DNA of 64,000 bases from positions 44,664,473 to 44,728,472 of the forward strand of contig ML660201.1 in the NCBI GenBank assembly GCA_007570785.1. Direction: 5' to 3'. Shown here piece after piece: positions 24,290-36,177 of this stretch (positions are counted from its first letter, which is position 1; the number at the start of each line of letters is the position of its first letter). The notes beneath the pieces are model-generated. The model saw only the letters and a program-made list of their open reading frames with translations. It searched no databases and was not told where the DNA came from. The DNA is from Antilocapra americana (lineage: Eukaryota; Chordata; Mammalia; Artiodactyla; Antilocapridae). A program made the translations under genes and the position numbers.

Positions 24290-24720
24290 CCGATCCATTC
24301 CCAGTCTTAGGCTCACCCGGAACCAAGAGCCCACTATGCGCATGCGCGGCCCGGAGTCCCCGCCCCTCGCCCGTCATGGGCGGGGCGCTCTGGGGGCGGG
24401 CCCTGCGGCACCGCCCGGGAAGCTGCGCGAGTCTGGGCGGCTGCCACCACATCCTTCTCCTTCCTCTCCTTCCAGTGCAAGCGAGCCAAGCCGGGCCGGG
24501 GCCAAGCCGAGGGCTCCGAGGGGGCGAGCGGAGCGGGTCACGGAGTCATGGCGCATCAGACCGGCATCCACGGTGAGGACGGATGGCGAACGGACAGGGG
24601 CCGGAGGGTCTCTGCTCGCGGCTGCGGCCCCTCCCTGGCTGTCGGGCCCCTCTTTCCTCTCCCGGCACCAGCCTGGGGAAGCTTCCTGTTCTCTTTTGCA
24701 GCCGCGGGTCGCCTGGGGTG
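24290..24720 (+). promoter_or_regulatory. TWF2: CpG island and promoter region of TWF2
   Basis: A GC- and CpG-rich stretch covers the first coding exon. It contains a perfect NRF-1 palindrome, TGCGCATGCGCG, at 24337-24348 (about 200 bases before the ATG) and GC-box-like gggcggggcg near 24378. No TATA box is seen. The transcription start was not resolved. Confidence 0.7.
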
Positions 24721-27700
24721 GTCATTTCTTGGTGGGATGCGGACTTACTGTGCATAGTTGAGGGTGGGTGTACATGTAGGCACGCAGCTGCTATGGAAGC
24801 GTCTGTGTTCCAATCTGGGGGTGGATGTGCCTGTGTGTGCCCATCTATTAGCACGGAGGGGTGGGTGTACCCGGATGTTCACATCTGAGGGAGTGTGCAC
24901 GCATGTGCACTTGTCTTGTGGGTACAGCCCTGTGTGTGCACATCTGGATCTGACTGCTTGTGTACATCGAGTGCAGATGCACTAATGGCTGATTGGACAC
25001 TGTCGGCTGGAATCCTCTTCAGATGATGATGGAATCACTATGATCAGTGTTTCGTGGCTGTGTGCATGTGCACAGGCTGGGTGCCTTTCAGTGTTCATTT
25101 GATTCAGTGGATGCACAGAATGGCTCCTATTGGCTGTGTCTGTGTGAGGAGGGGGTCCTGACCTTTTGGCTCCTCCCAAGACCCTCACAAATTAGGCTGG
25201 GAAAAACTTGGGACAGGTGTTTTATAAGTGGGGACGTGGAGAATCGCCAGTCTGACCTTGACCTCTGATCTCCCTGCCATTTTCCACTCTGATCTCCTGA
25301 GTCTGCCCCAGTCAGGGTTGGAAGGTCCCAGCTCCAGGCTGGAGGCAAGGAAGAAGGTTCTGACCTAGAGATTCCAGGCCAGGTCCCCCACCCCAGAGCC
25401 CAGAGCATCCTCCTCCTCCCGCAAGGGTCCGAGTCCTCCTTCCACAGGACAGGGAAGAAGCCGCGGCCAGGAGCCAGGTGTCCTGACCCTATCTGGATCT
25501 CAGTGTCCCCCTGTGTCACTGGCTGGGAGGGCTGCCTGGCCTGTGGGGAAGGCCCAGGCTGCGTGCCCAAATAGCCCGGTGGTTTGGCCCTCAGCCATTC
25601 CTCCCACCACACCAGGATCACCTGCCCCGGGCCATCACCATCGACCAGCCTGACCACCTGGATCTCTGCTTGCGGTTGTGGCCGCTTGGTGGCTGGCCCT
25701 GACAGGGTTTCCCTGGCCACGCCCCATAGGACCAGAAAAAGCAGGAGCCTGGGTCTGGGCCAGGGCTTTCCAAAAAGAGCTGGAGGGGCGGCTTCATGAC
25801 TCAGCCCCACGGAAGGGAACAACCCCCTCACCTGACCTGCCCCTTCCTTCCCCTTTGTCTGATCATTGCTGCTGCCTCCAACTGGGAGGGTATTAAGAGG
25901 TTAGGGCTCCACTGCCCCATGCTGGGCTGACTGGTCCTGTGGCCTGGGCCCTCCCTCATTCCCTCATTTCCCTTATACCGAGAGGAGCCTGCCTAGGGAA
26001 ATCTGGCAGCCCTCCTTCTGTCTGGGAGCAGCCCACCCCTTCCCATTTCTGGCCTCGGGAGGTGGCAGGAGAGATCACCCTGGATGCCTGGGTAACAGTC
26101 CCAATCCACTGCCTTACAGCAGGGCAGGAGAGGGCTGTAACCTGAGGCTGACTGGGAGAGGGTGGGAGGCAAGGCAGCAGGGGTGCAGGTGGGGGGTATG
26201 AATCTTTGATGATAGAGGCTCAGGTGTCCCAGGCCTGGCCTCTGGATTATTGATGGTGGCTCAGGAGGCATGGAGGGCGATGTGTCTTCCGCTACTGGGG
26301 TGTCACTTTGTCCTGGTAACACTAGAAGGGGTGTGTCAGCCTCTCCCTTGGGGGAGGTCTGAGCAGGTAATAGCCTGCCCTGCTGTCATTGCAGTAATAA
26401 AAATGAATAATTGTTATTAGGACAGGCTCTAATGCTGTGGGAGGTATTAACTCCATGTTAATAGAGGAGTTTGCGGAGAAGGCAATGGCACCCCACTCCT
26501 GTACTCTTGCCTGGAAAATCCCATGGACGGAGGAGCCTGGTAGGCTGCAGTCCATGGGGTCGCTAAGAGTCGGACATGACTGAGTGACTTCACTTTCACT
26601 TTTCACTTTCATGCATTGGAGAAGGAAATGGCAACCCACTCCATTGGGGAGCCTGGTGAGCCCCTATCTACGGGGTCGCACAGAGTCAGACATGACTGAA
26701 GCGACTTAGCAGCAGCAGCAGCAGCATAGAGGAGTTTGAGGTTCCATGAGGTCAGAGGTCATACACATCTGGTGGAACCTCAGGCCTGGGGTCCACTGAG
26801 GGGCAAATCTGTCCTGGCTCAGTGGGGTTATGTCTCCATACCATGGTGCTGTCATCCCCAAGGGCCTGCCTGGCTTAGCTGCAACTCCGCCTGCCCTGTT
26901 GTCTCGGAGGGTGGTACACAGCACCGCCCTGTGAATCACGCTCACGGTCACCCTGCATGAGGGGCACACTGAGGACATGACCAGAGTTTGTTTTCCTGAA
27001 GGCCCCCCCTCACCTACCCTAGAGCTGCCAGTCTGAGCCCTATAAATATTCGCTGACCTCAACCCTCCAGCTGTGTTCCCACACAATTCTGACCCCTGGG
27101 CAGCCCCAAGGTCAGCCTGGCCTGGCCCTGTGCAGCTCCCTCTGGAGACCCAAGTAGGTCCTTCCCAACTTGGACCTTTGCTTCCCCATCTGAACCACCC
27201 ATGGATCTGTGACTTCCACATTTCCCTAGCTCTGATCATGATCCTCTCCTCTGCAGCTGTGTTCCTGGTCATTGGCTGTCACCTTTTGGCTCTGTGGCTC
27301 AGGGACCACAGTCAGGGTCTGTTTTGGAGAGTCCCTGAGAGTCACTCCTCTTCCTGGCTGCCTGAGGGTGGAGGTTTATCGCCCCCTGGCAGGATTGGTC
27401 CAGGGCTGGCCTGGGCCAGGGCTGGCCAGGTTGCCAGGGTTAGGCAACCTGGCTGGGGGAATGGGGCTGGGTGTGTATGTGTGTGTGTGTGTGTGTGCAT
27501 GCCCAGCAGTGTGTACCTCTGAGTTTCTGTGTACAGCCACTTGCCTGCACACATATGTTAGCCATGCTCTGCATTTGCCTGTGTCTGAATTTATTAGCAA
27601 CCTGGGAACTCCATCCATGTGTGTGTGTGTGTGTGTGTGTGTTTGTGTGTGAATAGACATAGTGGTCAACGCATGTTGGGGACTCCTGTAATTTTGTCTG

Positions 27701-30700
27701 TGGATATGAGGATGCTGGGGGTGTCCCAGGCTAGCCCTGTGCTGGGCCTTCTCAGGGGTGCAGGGAACAGGTGGGAGCTGTTGATGCTGGCTGGCTTGGC
27801 CTATCCCATTCCCGGGTGGGCTGTCTCATCTCCATGTGCCCTGTCAACAGAGCCATCCCAGCCAGCAGGCTGCCTGCCTGTCACCTCTGCTGGCTAAATT
27901 TGGGAGCTTGCGTTCAGCGGCCATCTCAGGTTCCCAGTCACATGGGGGGCCGTATTTAATCTGGCTCCCAGCTCCGCCATCAGACCCCCAGGACAGAGGA
28001 AGCCCCGAGCGTGTCCCTGCCCACACTGTTCCCGGTGCTTGCTCAGCCCCCACCATGTTTCTTGTTCTCGTAGCTACCGAAGAGCTAAAGGAGTTCTTTG
28101 CCAAGGCGCGGGCTGGCTCTGTGCGACTCATCAAAGTTGTCATTGAGGACGGTGAGTGCTTCCTGTGGGCGAGGGGACAGGCTGGCGGCTGGATCCTACT
28201 GCTTCTCTGGGAGGTGGGGGGAATGTTGGCCTTCAGCCCCCTCAGGACCTCAGTCTCCCATCTGGAAATGAGAGGGGCCTTGTAGGGGAGCCTCGGTGGT
28301 GGGCATGGTCCTTCTGCCTGTTACACAGGAGCTGGGGGCATAGCAAGGAGAGCCCTGCCCAAGGCTTCTGCTGAGCCTTTCCAGAGGCTCTGTAGTTGTC
28401 TGCTGGCCTAGTCAGGGGGCTAGGCTAGGCTGGGCTGGGCGGGGCGGGACAGGGCAGGGTCGTAGGGCCTGAGTAAGGCCAGGCGCTGCCCTTGGTGTCG
28501 AGTGCCATTTACCTCCCTGGGTGGTCAACAGGCCTGGCCTCACTTGGCCACTGGCTGGGGAAGATTCCTAAGGAGAAGCCGGGGCCCTACCCAGGGGAAG
28601 TGCCCTCGCTGTGGGGAGAAGGGAGTTGTGTTGGTCTCTTTGAGAGCAGGACCAAGGAATTCCAGGTTTGGCTGGGCCATGACATGAACCCGGGGTACCT
28701 GAGGCTTCCATAACAGGTGGTGTTAGAGGTATAGGGCTTGGGGTGTGAATGAGCTTGAGCTGACGCCTAAAGTGGGGAGGGAATTTGGGGAGGCAGAGGA
28801 TTAGACTGAGGCTTGGGGAGCTCTGGGTAGAGAAGTCCTGGGGTACAGGACTGTCCCTGGAGGTGAGGAGTTCAGACTCCAGAACTGGGAATGGGCCAGG
28901 CCCCCACAAATCCTTCCAGCCCTTCTTGGTAGCCATGTAGTAGTGGGCCCTTCTGGGTGCTTCCTTAATGGGCTTGGTGCCCAGCTGACTTTTCACATGC
29001 TGAATTGGGTCAAAGCTGGGTCTGCAGAGACCAAGAATTCTCCCAGGCTTTAGAGCTAGAGCTCTGCTGGACGATGTCCAGGGTCCCCAAACTCAGATGC
29101 CCTCAGAGGCTGGGTCGGAGGATATTGGGGTAGGTCAGCCCCCTGCACCCCTCCAAAGAGATGCACTCATGGACCCCAGACCTCAGCCTTCCCTGTAACC
29201 TCCCAGACAGAACATCCCGGAGACATTGAGCAGGAGGAGTCTCTCGGTGGGCCCTTATCTGCATCCTGCTCTTGGGCACCTGGGAGCCCCAGAGGGTCCA
29301 GGCCTCCTGACCGGCAGCCTAGCTGAGTGTGGCTTGATCTTCCTGATTTTTCTAGAAAAGCCAGGAATTCCACTTGTTACATCAGACTTTCCAGTTTGAA
29401 AAATGTTGGCAACAAATTAAACAATTTTGGCAGTGCTGTTGCCCAGCCACCGCTGTCCCCCGCCCCCCACTTTCCCCGGCCTTGGTTAGCCTGTGACTCC
29501 TGGTTTTCAGCCTTGATCTATCTCAGTTCTGGGAGGATAGGTGAGGAGGCCAAGGCCAGAGGGAGGTGGACAGGCTAGCAGGCCCAGCCCGTAGGCACTT
29601 CTGGATCTCAGCCCTTTGCCTTCATCAGGAGGGCTTGGTGGTCGGGTGTTGGTACCCTCTGGCTAGGTGGTAGTTGTCCACTGAGCCCAGTTCTTCCTCC
29701 AGCCGGGGCCCGTGCACACATGGGCTGGTGTTTGGTGCCACACTAAGACCCCTGGTGGGGCTGGGTGGGTCTGTGTCCATTCAGCCACTCTGTACCAGCC
29801 AGGAACGTGGCAGGACTGGTCAGGCCCAGGTATTAAGAGGCTGGCTGCTTTTGATTGGTTACTTTTGGGGAAGGGGACTACAGCTGGTGGAGGGCAGCAG
29901 GGTGCCTGTTTGTACCGTGTCTGGTGGGAGCCCCTGTCTACCTCTTTCCCACAAGCCTTTTTGCCTGCAGATTGCTATGGCCTGAGGCTGTGACCATACT
30001 TCGTACAGCATGTTCATTCTGAGAAGGGTGTGCCGGGTTGGGGGGGATCTGCTGGAGCCCCAGACTGAGGGAGGAGGGGGCCAGAGGTGGCACACTTGGG
30101 CCGTCCACTGCGTATATTCCTGTGGCGTGAGGTGTGTGGGTGTCTGTGAGAGGCCGCGTTGTTGGCGGCTGTGGGTACACAGCTGCATGTCTTGGTGCGG
30201 TTGTCTGTGTTGGGTCATCTGTTGGCATGTTCTCAAGGCCACTTGTGTGTACGTGCGTGTGTGTGTGTGTGTGTGTGTAGAGGGAGCAGCCTTAGGCTGG
30301 CAGCTCTGCACCCTCATTCATTCATTCCCTCACACACTGATTGAGTCACAGACAGGCTTCAGGGGAAGGCAGGGAGGGTGGTCAGTGGGTCTGAGTCACC
30401 TCTAGGGGCCGAGGCCCACAGTGAGAGGTGGCTGTGGGACATGGCTACTCCTTGGCTCACCTGGCCTCTGCCCCCAGAACAGCTCGTGCTGGGCGCCTTT
30501 CGGGAGCTGGTGGGCTGCTGGGACCAGGACTATGACGGGGCTGTGCTGCCACTGCTGGATGCCCAACAGCCTTGCTACCTGCTCTACCGCCTGGACTCGC
30601 AGAATGCCCAGGGCTTCGAGTGGCTCTTCCTTGCCTGGTCACCTGATAATTCCCCCGTGAGTCCTTGGAACCCCTGCCCGGCCTCGGGATCGGAGGAGGG

Positions 30701-33406
30701 GGGAAGGTGGGTCCGATTTGAGATAACATGGCACTGCCCTGCGGAGTCTAAAGCTGGAGACGTCAGATCCTGCTCTAGGGAATATGAATGAGGGAGGGAT
30801 AAGGTCCTGCACTTGGAGCCTGGCGTCTCAGAGCCTCCCAGCCGGGTCAGCCTGGCTCTGAGAGGCAAAAGTTGCGCTGGGTGAGAGCTCCCTCTGCTGT
30901 CCGGACCACACTACTGCAGCCTCACCTTCATGCTGCGCCCTCTGCTGGGTGCGTGGGCACAATGAGGGGACCTGGTCCCCACCCAGAGGCTCCTGCCTGC
31001 TCCTGGACAGGCAGCCCTGCCTGGAGAGAGGTCTCATAGCTTGGCCCTCGCCCTTCAGGTGCGGCTAAAGATGCTGTATGCAGCCACACGGGCCACAGTG
31101 AAGAAGGAGTTTGGAGGTGGCCACATCAAGGATGAGCTGTTCGGGACTGTGAAGGTAGCTGCACTCCTCACCCGACCCCAGACCGGGACCCCACCAGGCT
31201 AGGGTCATGGGCCCACGGAAGGTGGGGTGTTATGCAGGGTTACAGAGCAAGTGGGTGGCAGGGGATAAGTAGGGAGGGCTGGGAGAGTCCTAGGTCTGCA
31301 AGCTGGGGTGCTCAGTGGGCTTCTGCCAGCCCACCCGAAGGGGCTCACTTACACCTCCGTGTCCACTGGCCAGGACGACCTCTCCTTTGCCGGGTACCAG
31401 AAGCACCTGTCATCCTGTGCAGCGCCTGCCCCGCTGACCTCAGCTGAAAGAGAACTCCAGCAGATCCGTATTAACGAGGTGGGCACACTGGACAGGGGGG
31501 GCTGAAGTCCCGGCCCAAGGCCTCCAGGTCAAGTCAGGCCCCGCTGGCTGAGCCTGCACTCCCCAAGTGGGCTGCCGCCTGGTGTGGGCAGGCGAGGGCC
31601 TCGCTCACTGTTCACCTGTCCCCAGGTGAAGACAGAGATCAGCGTGGAGAGCAAACACCAGACCCTGCAGGGCCTGGCCTTCCCCCTGCAGCCGCAGGCC
31701 CAGCGGGCGCTTCAGCAACTCCGACAGAAGACGATCAACTACATCCAGCTGGTGGGTGCCAGTTCCCTGCCCCAGGCGCACACTTGGGGTTCGCTGTACC
31801 CCACCTGCTCCTGCTCCCACGCATGAGCTCACTTCAGCTCACCCTTGTACCCATGGGAACAGGCTGCCCCCCATGCCTACCTGTTTCCTACAGTCGCCGT
31901 GTGTAATGGCTACAGTCTGTTCCCTGCCTAGTCCAGGCCCCACTCACCCGCAGGGACGCCTGACACACTGTCCCACATTCCACCCTCCACGCGGCGTGCA
32001 CACATCACCCTTGGTTCCTCCTTCAGCCCTGAACCCCTTCCTGTCCCAGACTCCCTCTGCAGCCCCCTGATCACCCCCCTTTCCCCAGCCAGTGCCTCAG
32101 TGGTCCAGCCTTCTCCCTTTCAGAGTGGTTCTTCCACCATGAGGATGGGCTGGCCCAAAGATACTGCCTCCCTGAGGTCAAGGCCTTTCCCCCGACCTGT
32201 CCATCATCTTTGGTGGGACTTTCTTCTCTAGCAGAGTGTTCAAAGGGACAGAGTTAGGCCTGGGCTCAGGAGTGGCCTCTTTAGAGCGACCCACATGGTG
32301 GGGTTGGGGAGGGGAACCCTGGGAGAGGAGCTGACAGTGGCTTCCCATCTCGGGGAATTCTTGTTGGGGAGGGTGGGCCTGGGCCCTCGCCCGTGCGGGG
32401 CCCTCACATATCCCCTTGCCCCTCTGCAGAAGCTGGACCTGGAGCGGGAGACCATCGAGCTGGTGCACACAGAGCCCACGGACGTGGCCCAGCTGCCGTC
32501 CCGAGTGCCCCGAGATGCCGCCCGCTACCACTTCTTCCTCTACAAGCACACCCACGAGGGTGACCCCCTGGAGTCTGTGGGTAAGTGGCCATGGCAGGGC
32601 TCGCACTGCTCAAGTAGCTGGGCAGGAGCCACACTGGCCCATGGCTGGGCGGACCGCCTGCAGGGGCTGTGGGGGTGGCGGGAGTGCCCGGCCCGCCTCG
32701 GCTCACCTCCCCATCCCCCACAGTGTTCATCTACTCCATGCCCGGGTACAAGTGCAGCATCAAGGAGCGCATGCTCTACTCCAGCTGCAAGAGCCGGCTC
32801 CTCGACTCCGTGGAGCAGGATTTCCAGCTGGAGATCGCCAAGAAGGTGGGTGCTGTTCCCTTGGGCCCTCTCACCACCCCCTATGTGGGACATCAGGGTC
32901 CCGAGACAATGGCAGGCAGGGGGCATTGTTGCCCTGTTGGATGGAAGCGGGGACTGAAACCCAAGGGCTCCTGTGTGTCACTGGTGGCCTAGACGAGCCC
33001 CAGCTGTGACATCCGTGTCTCTCCTGAGACACGTGTCTTTCCCTGAGTTTGGAAGGCAGGTGGGAGGTGACAAGGCCTCCCACCAGAAGGCCCCCAGCTC
33101 TGGTGGGCATCTGGGAGGACACCTCAGGGCTGGAGTGCGAGAGATCCAAGGGGTGCCCCACGAGTGGGGCTGACCAAGGGTGGTGTGTGTCAGTGCCCTG
33201 CACCCTTGGAGTGACCAACTATGCCTTGCCCCTCACAGATCGAGATTGGTGATGGGGCGGAGCTGACGGCTGACTTCCTCTACGACGAGGTGCACCCCAA
33301 GCAGCACCTCGCCAAGCGGGCCTTCGCCAAGCCCAGGGGCCCTGAGGGCAAGCGGGGCCACAAGCGCCTCATCCGTGGCCCCGGCGAGAATGGGGATGAC
33401 AGCTAG
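24548..33406 (+). CDS. TWF2: Twinfilin-2, 349 aa, nine exons
   Basis: Twinfilin-2 is a cytoplasmic actin regulator. It binds ADP-actin monomers and capping protein, and restrains filament growth and helps depolymerise barbed ends. Exons: 24548-24572, 28074-28151, 30478-30656, 31059-31154, 31374-31478, 31626-31751, 32430-32580, 32724-32845 and 33239-33406, all GT-AG, totalling 1050 bases including the stop. The start ATG (MAHQTGIH) has a good Kozak G at +4 and lies at the end of a CpG island. Two ADF-homology domains span roughly residues 4-139 and 177-313. The basic C-terminal tail [19 protein letters not shown] is the capping-protein/phosphoinositide-binding segment. Length equals the human protein. 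The gene is transcribed toward TLR9, whose first exon starts about 2.3 kb beyond the TWF2 polyadenylation signal. Confidence 0.97.
26474..26725 (+). mobile_element. Bov-A2 SINE, internally deleted, with 13-bp target-site duplication
   Basis: The dimer is flanked by atagaggagtttg at 26461-26473 and 26726-26738. The second monomer has lost roughly 25 bases: 'cccactccattggggagcc' replaces the usual text with the ttcttgcctggagaa block. It sits in TWF2 intron 1, in the sense orientation. Confidence 0.94.
27470..27499. repeat. (GT)n microsatellite
   Basis: An interrupted GT dinucleotide tract in TWF2 intron 1. Confidence 0.95.
27618..27652. repeat. (GT)n microsatellite
   Basis: A second GT tract, about 120 bases downstream of the first and still in TWF2 intron 1. 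Confidence 0.95.
28152..30477 (+). other. TWF2: TWF2 intron 2
   Basis: A 2.3-kb GC-rich intron with no recognised transposon. It contains a short G-rich degenerate pentamer run (ggcta/ggctg/ggcgg) at about 28419-28460 and a (GT)n tract near 30252-30278. Confidence 0.8.
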
Positions 33407-33840
33407 GTGGCGGGACCTGAGCCCTGCTGGCGTGTGGAACTGTGGGGCTGCCCCCACCCCACCCCCATGGCCACCTCCCTCCTTGCAGCCGGGTTCTGGG
33501 GTGGGGGTTGCCTCCTATGGGTAGGAGGACTGGTAACTGAACATCCTTGCAGCTTCCGAGGGCCACTGGGCTGGCATTTTGTGACCCTCCCCCACTGCTG
33601 TCTCTGCCTCTCATCCCTGCCCAGGGCATCTGGGGACCCTGCCTGGCTGGTTCAAGGGGCCGAGTGGGGGGCCTGGCGTGAACCATGCCCCCAGGGGAAC
33701 TAAGACTAGGGCCCCAGCACGGCCCAGAACCCTTTGGCCACAAGGGGTAAGGTCATTCGGGGCTGGGGCAGGGGGTCACCGCAGGACGAGATGGTTGAAT
33801 GCTGTATTTTTTAAAGAATAAAATATTTTTAAATCAACAG
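33407..33840 (+). other. TWF2: TWF2 3' UTR
   Basis: A GC-rich tail from the stop codon to about 20 bases past the AATAAA signal. No repeats are recognised in it. Confidence 0.8.
33817..33822 (+). terminator. TWF2: TWF2 polyadenylation signal AATAAA
   Basis: A canonical AATAAA lies 411 bases after the stop, within an A/T-rich patch that stands out from the GC-rich surroundings. It is the first canonical signal after the stop. Confidence 0.88.
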
Positions 33841-36060
33841 CTGAGTTTGGCCCTGAGGAACCACCTCTGGCCCTGGGTATGGGGAGGCTCTAGGCATAGA
33901 CCTGGTCCCACCCACCACACACACACACACACACACAGAGGCATGCACACAACGCAGAAGGGGCCTGTGGGCCTGCTGGGTGGAGCCCCAGCCCGCCTGG
34001 CTGTAGGTATGTGGAAGAGCTGTGTCCCTGTGTGCATGTACAGCTTCACTGTCAGCTCATCAGCCCCCTCTTGAGTACCTTGGGTACCTCTCTTGTCCCA
34101 AAGGGCCTAGGTTTCTGGTCCCAGGGGCTCTGGGGGAATCTCCCTTGGGCTTGGGATTCAGCAGCAGCCAGAACTTTGTCCTCTGCCTCTGAGAAGTGTG
34201 TAGAAGATCCCTGTTATCCAAGATGGGAAGAGTGCGGGGCTGGGGGTGGATGGGGCCGATGATGGATTCACCTGCTAGATGGGCACTGTCTTTTTTCTGT
34301 AAAGTGCCTTTTGGGCTGGGAGTCAGGACAGTGTCCCATCTCTGGGGGCTTTCTCTGCCTCTACTGAAGCTCGTAGAATTGTAGGGAGTAGACCCGGAAC
34401 CCAGGCCAGGACCCACAGAAAGTGGCCTGATCTTTCCCACCCCAAACACTGGTTCCCAAGTGGGCAGGAAGTCTATGCCATTGTTCCCATGCTGTCAAAC
34501 CCCCTAGGCCTGTGCACCTAGGGGTGCCTGGCAGCTTGGAGCCTGCCTGCTATGACACCCACCCAGAGGCGGGTACAGAGAAACAGGGATAACAGATGTC
34601 CAGCCCTGCCCCGTCCCGCAAGAAGCCCTATTTGTTCATTCATTCCCTCATTCACTAGCTATCACTCAGAAACACTCTCTGTGCCTGCCCAGGGCTGACT
34701 GTGGAGACCCATGAATTCAGCAAGTATTGAGACAGACAACTTTAACAACCTCATGGCTTTTGCCTTTATGATCGCCTGAACTCTTTCTCTTCCCTGAAAC
34801 ACTCTTTGATTTTTATCCAAATCTGTCTCCAGAATTGCAATTTCTAACACTTCAAATAAACTCCTATTTGCAAACAAAAATGTTAACAAATTAGGTAAAA
34901 GAGCTCAGGAGTACTCCATCTGGGGTAGGGGGTTTATAAGAAGATCAGAGAAAGCCTCATCGAGAGGGTAATGTGTGACTAGAGATACAAGGGTGGTGAG
35001 GGAGGGGGCCATGTGCGTATCTGGAAAAAGAGCTTCAAGACATAGGAAACAGTATGTTCAAAGGCCCCGGGGCAGGAGAACTATGCGTGTGTGTTCAAGA
35101 CAGCCAGGAGGCCAGCGTGGCTGGAGACTGGGCAGGGAGCGAGGGGCAGGCAGATACCATAGGACCCTGCTGGCTATTGTGTGAACTGTGGCTCTGACCC
35201 CAGAAAGGGCCATGGAGGGTCCGAGCAGAGGAGGGACCTAATGTGACTTAGGGGCCTAATGAGAACTGTGGAGCTTGAAAGTAGAAAAAGATAATCCTGA
35301 GGACATGACAATTGCACTGGTCTAGGCAAGAGATGGCAGCTCAGACCAGGCTGGTGGATGTGAAGATGGGGGAGGGGTGGAATCCGGGCAGATTCTGAAC
35401 ATGGAGCCAGCAGGACTTGCTGAGGGTCCCTGGTCACCCTGCGGCTTTGGGCCTGAGTGATCTGTTGCAATCACCTGGGTTAGAGGGATTGTGGGAGGAG
35501 CCTCAGGGGAGGTCTCAGCTGATCCAGCGGTGGGGTTTGTGCTCTGATGGTGCTCTGGGAATGCAGAGGAGGGCCTGCTCCTGGAGGAAGCGGCAGCTGT
35601 GGCAGGGGCAGATGACCCTGGGCAAGGCCAATGCTGCCCCCTGCCCCATACGCCAGGCCCGGTATGACACACAGAGCTCTAGGACTGGTACCTCAGGGCA
35701 GGAAAGGGCAGTGCAGGAGCTGCCGGCCCGAGACTGCTGCCTGGGGGCCGGGGCTGAGAAGGCTGGGGCATACCCACCAGCTCTGACACTGCTCCTAATT
35801 CCAATCTCTTGCCAACCTTAGACTGAGCTCTGGGCCTTCACCTCTCCCCAGACTTCCCAGAGGTCAGGTGTGAGGCCCACGTGGGATGTGACAGATGGTT
35901 CGGACAGACTGGGGTGGAGGGCGGGGAGTAGAAAGAGGAAGGGGTGACAGAGCGATCTGCCACCTGACTATGCAAATGACCTCTCTGACTCATTATGTCC
36001 TCTACACCCCACCCCTGCCATGAGCATAGGGAGGAAGGGGGCTACTAGATTATTACAAAA
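33841..36060. other. TWF2-TLR9 intergenic interval
   Basis: A gap of about 2.2 kb. It contains an (AC)n tract near 33918-33939 and an AT-richer patch at 34720-34900 that may be an old repeat I cannot name. No exon is recognised. Its last 120 bases form the probable TLR9 proximal promoter. Confidence 0.6.
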
Positions 36061-36080
36061 TTCTCACTTCCTCTGTTCTC
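35960..36080 (+). promoter_or_regulatory. TLR9: Probable TLR9 proximal promoter with Octamer, AP-1 and Ets/PU.1 motifs
   Basis: Within about 220 bases before the ATG lie an exact octamer ATGCAAAT (35970-35977), an exact AP-1 site TGACTCA (35986-35992) and an Ets/PU.1-type GAGGAAGT on the minus strand (36066-36073). Human TLR9 is known to depend on CRE, PU-box and C/EBP sites for B-cell and dendritic-cell expression. The motif matches are direct; their function here is inferred. The transcription start was not determined. Confidence 0.5.
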
Positions 36081-36177
36081 TGAGCCGTCAGCACGGGAAG
36101 TGAGTGCCAAGCATCCTTCCCTGCAGCTGCCACCCAACCTGCCCGCCAGACCCTCTGGAGAAGCCTCATTCCCTGTC

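Larger units (their letters stand above)
15991..24290. other. Gene-free, repeat-rich interval between PPM1M and TWF2
   Basis: The two flanking genes are divergent. About 2 kb next to PPM1M (16.0-17.9 kb) is unique sequence. From 17.9 to 23.0 kb the DNA is largely retroposons, listed individually. From 23.0 to 24.3 kb it is again unique and grades into the TWF2 CpG island. No conserved exon is recognised on either strand. Confidence 0.7.
24573..28073 (+). other. TWF2: TWF2 intron 1
   Basis: A 3.5-kb first intron starting in the CpG island. It holds one Bov-A2 insertion and two (GT)n tracts, listed separately. The rest is GC-rich unique sequence. A 234-codon frame on the opposite strand (25127-25831) has no recognisable homology. 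Confidence 0.85.

Noticed and set aside
24021..24761. 246-codon plus-strand open frame over the TWF2 promoter
   Set aside because: It spans a CpG island and crosses the true TWF2 first exon in another frame. The composition is Arg/Pro/Ser-rich as expected by chance.
25127..25831. 234-codon minus-strand open frame in TWF2 intron 1 with a hydrophobic N-terminal stretch
   Set aside because: GC-rich intronic DNA with few stops. No family resemblance, no splice or promoter context, and no matching known gene at this syntenic position.
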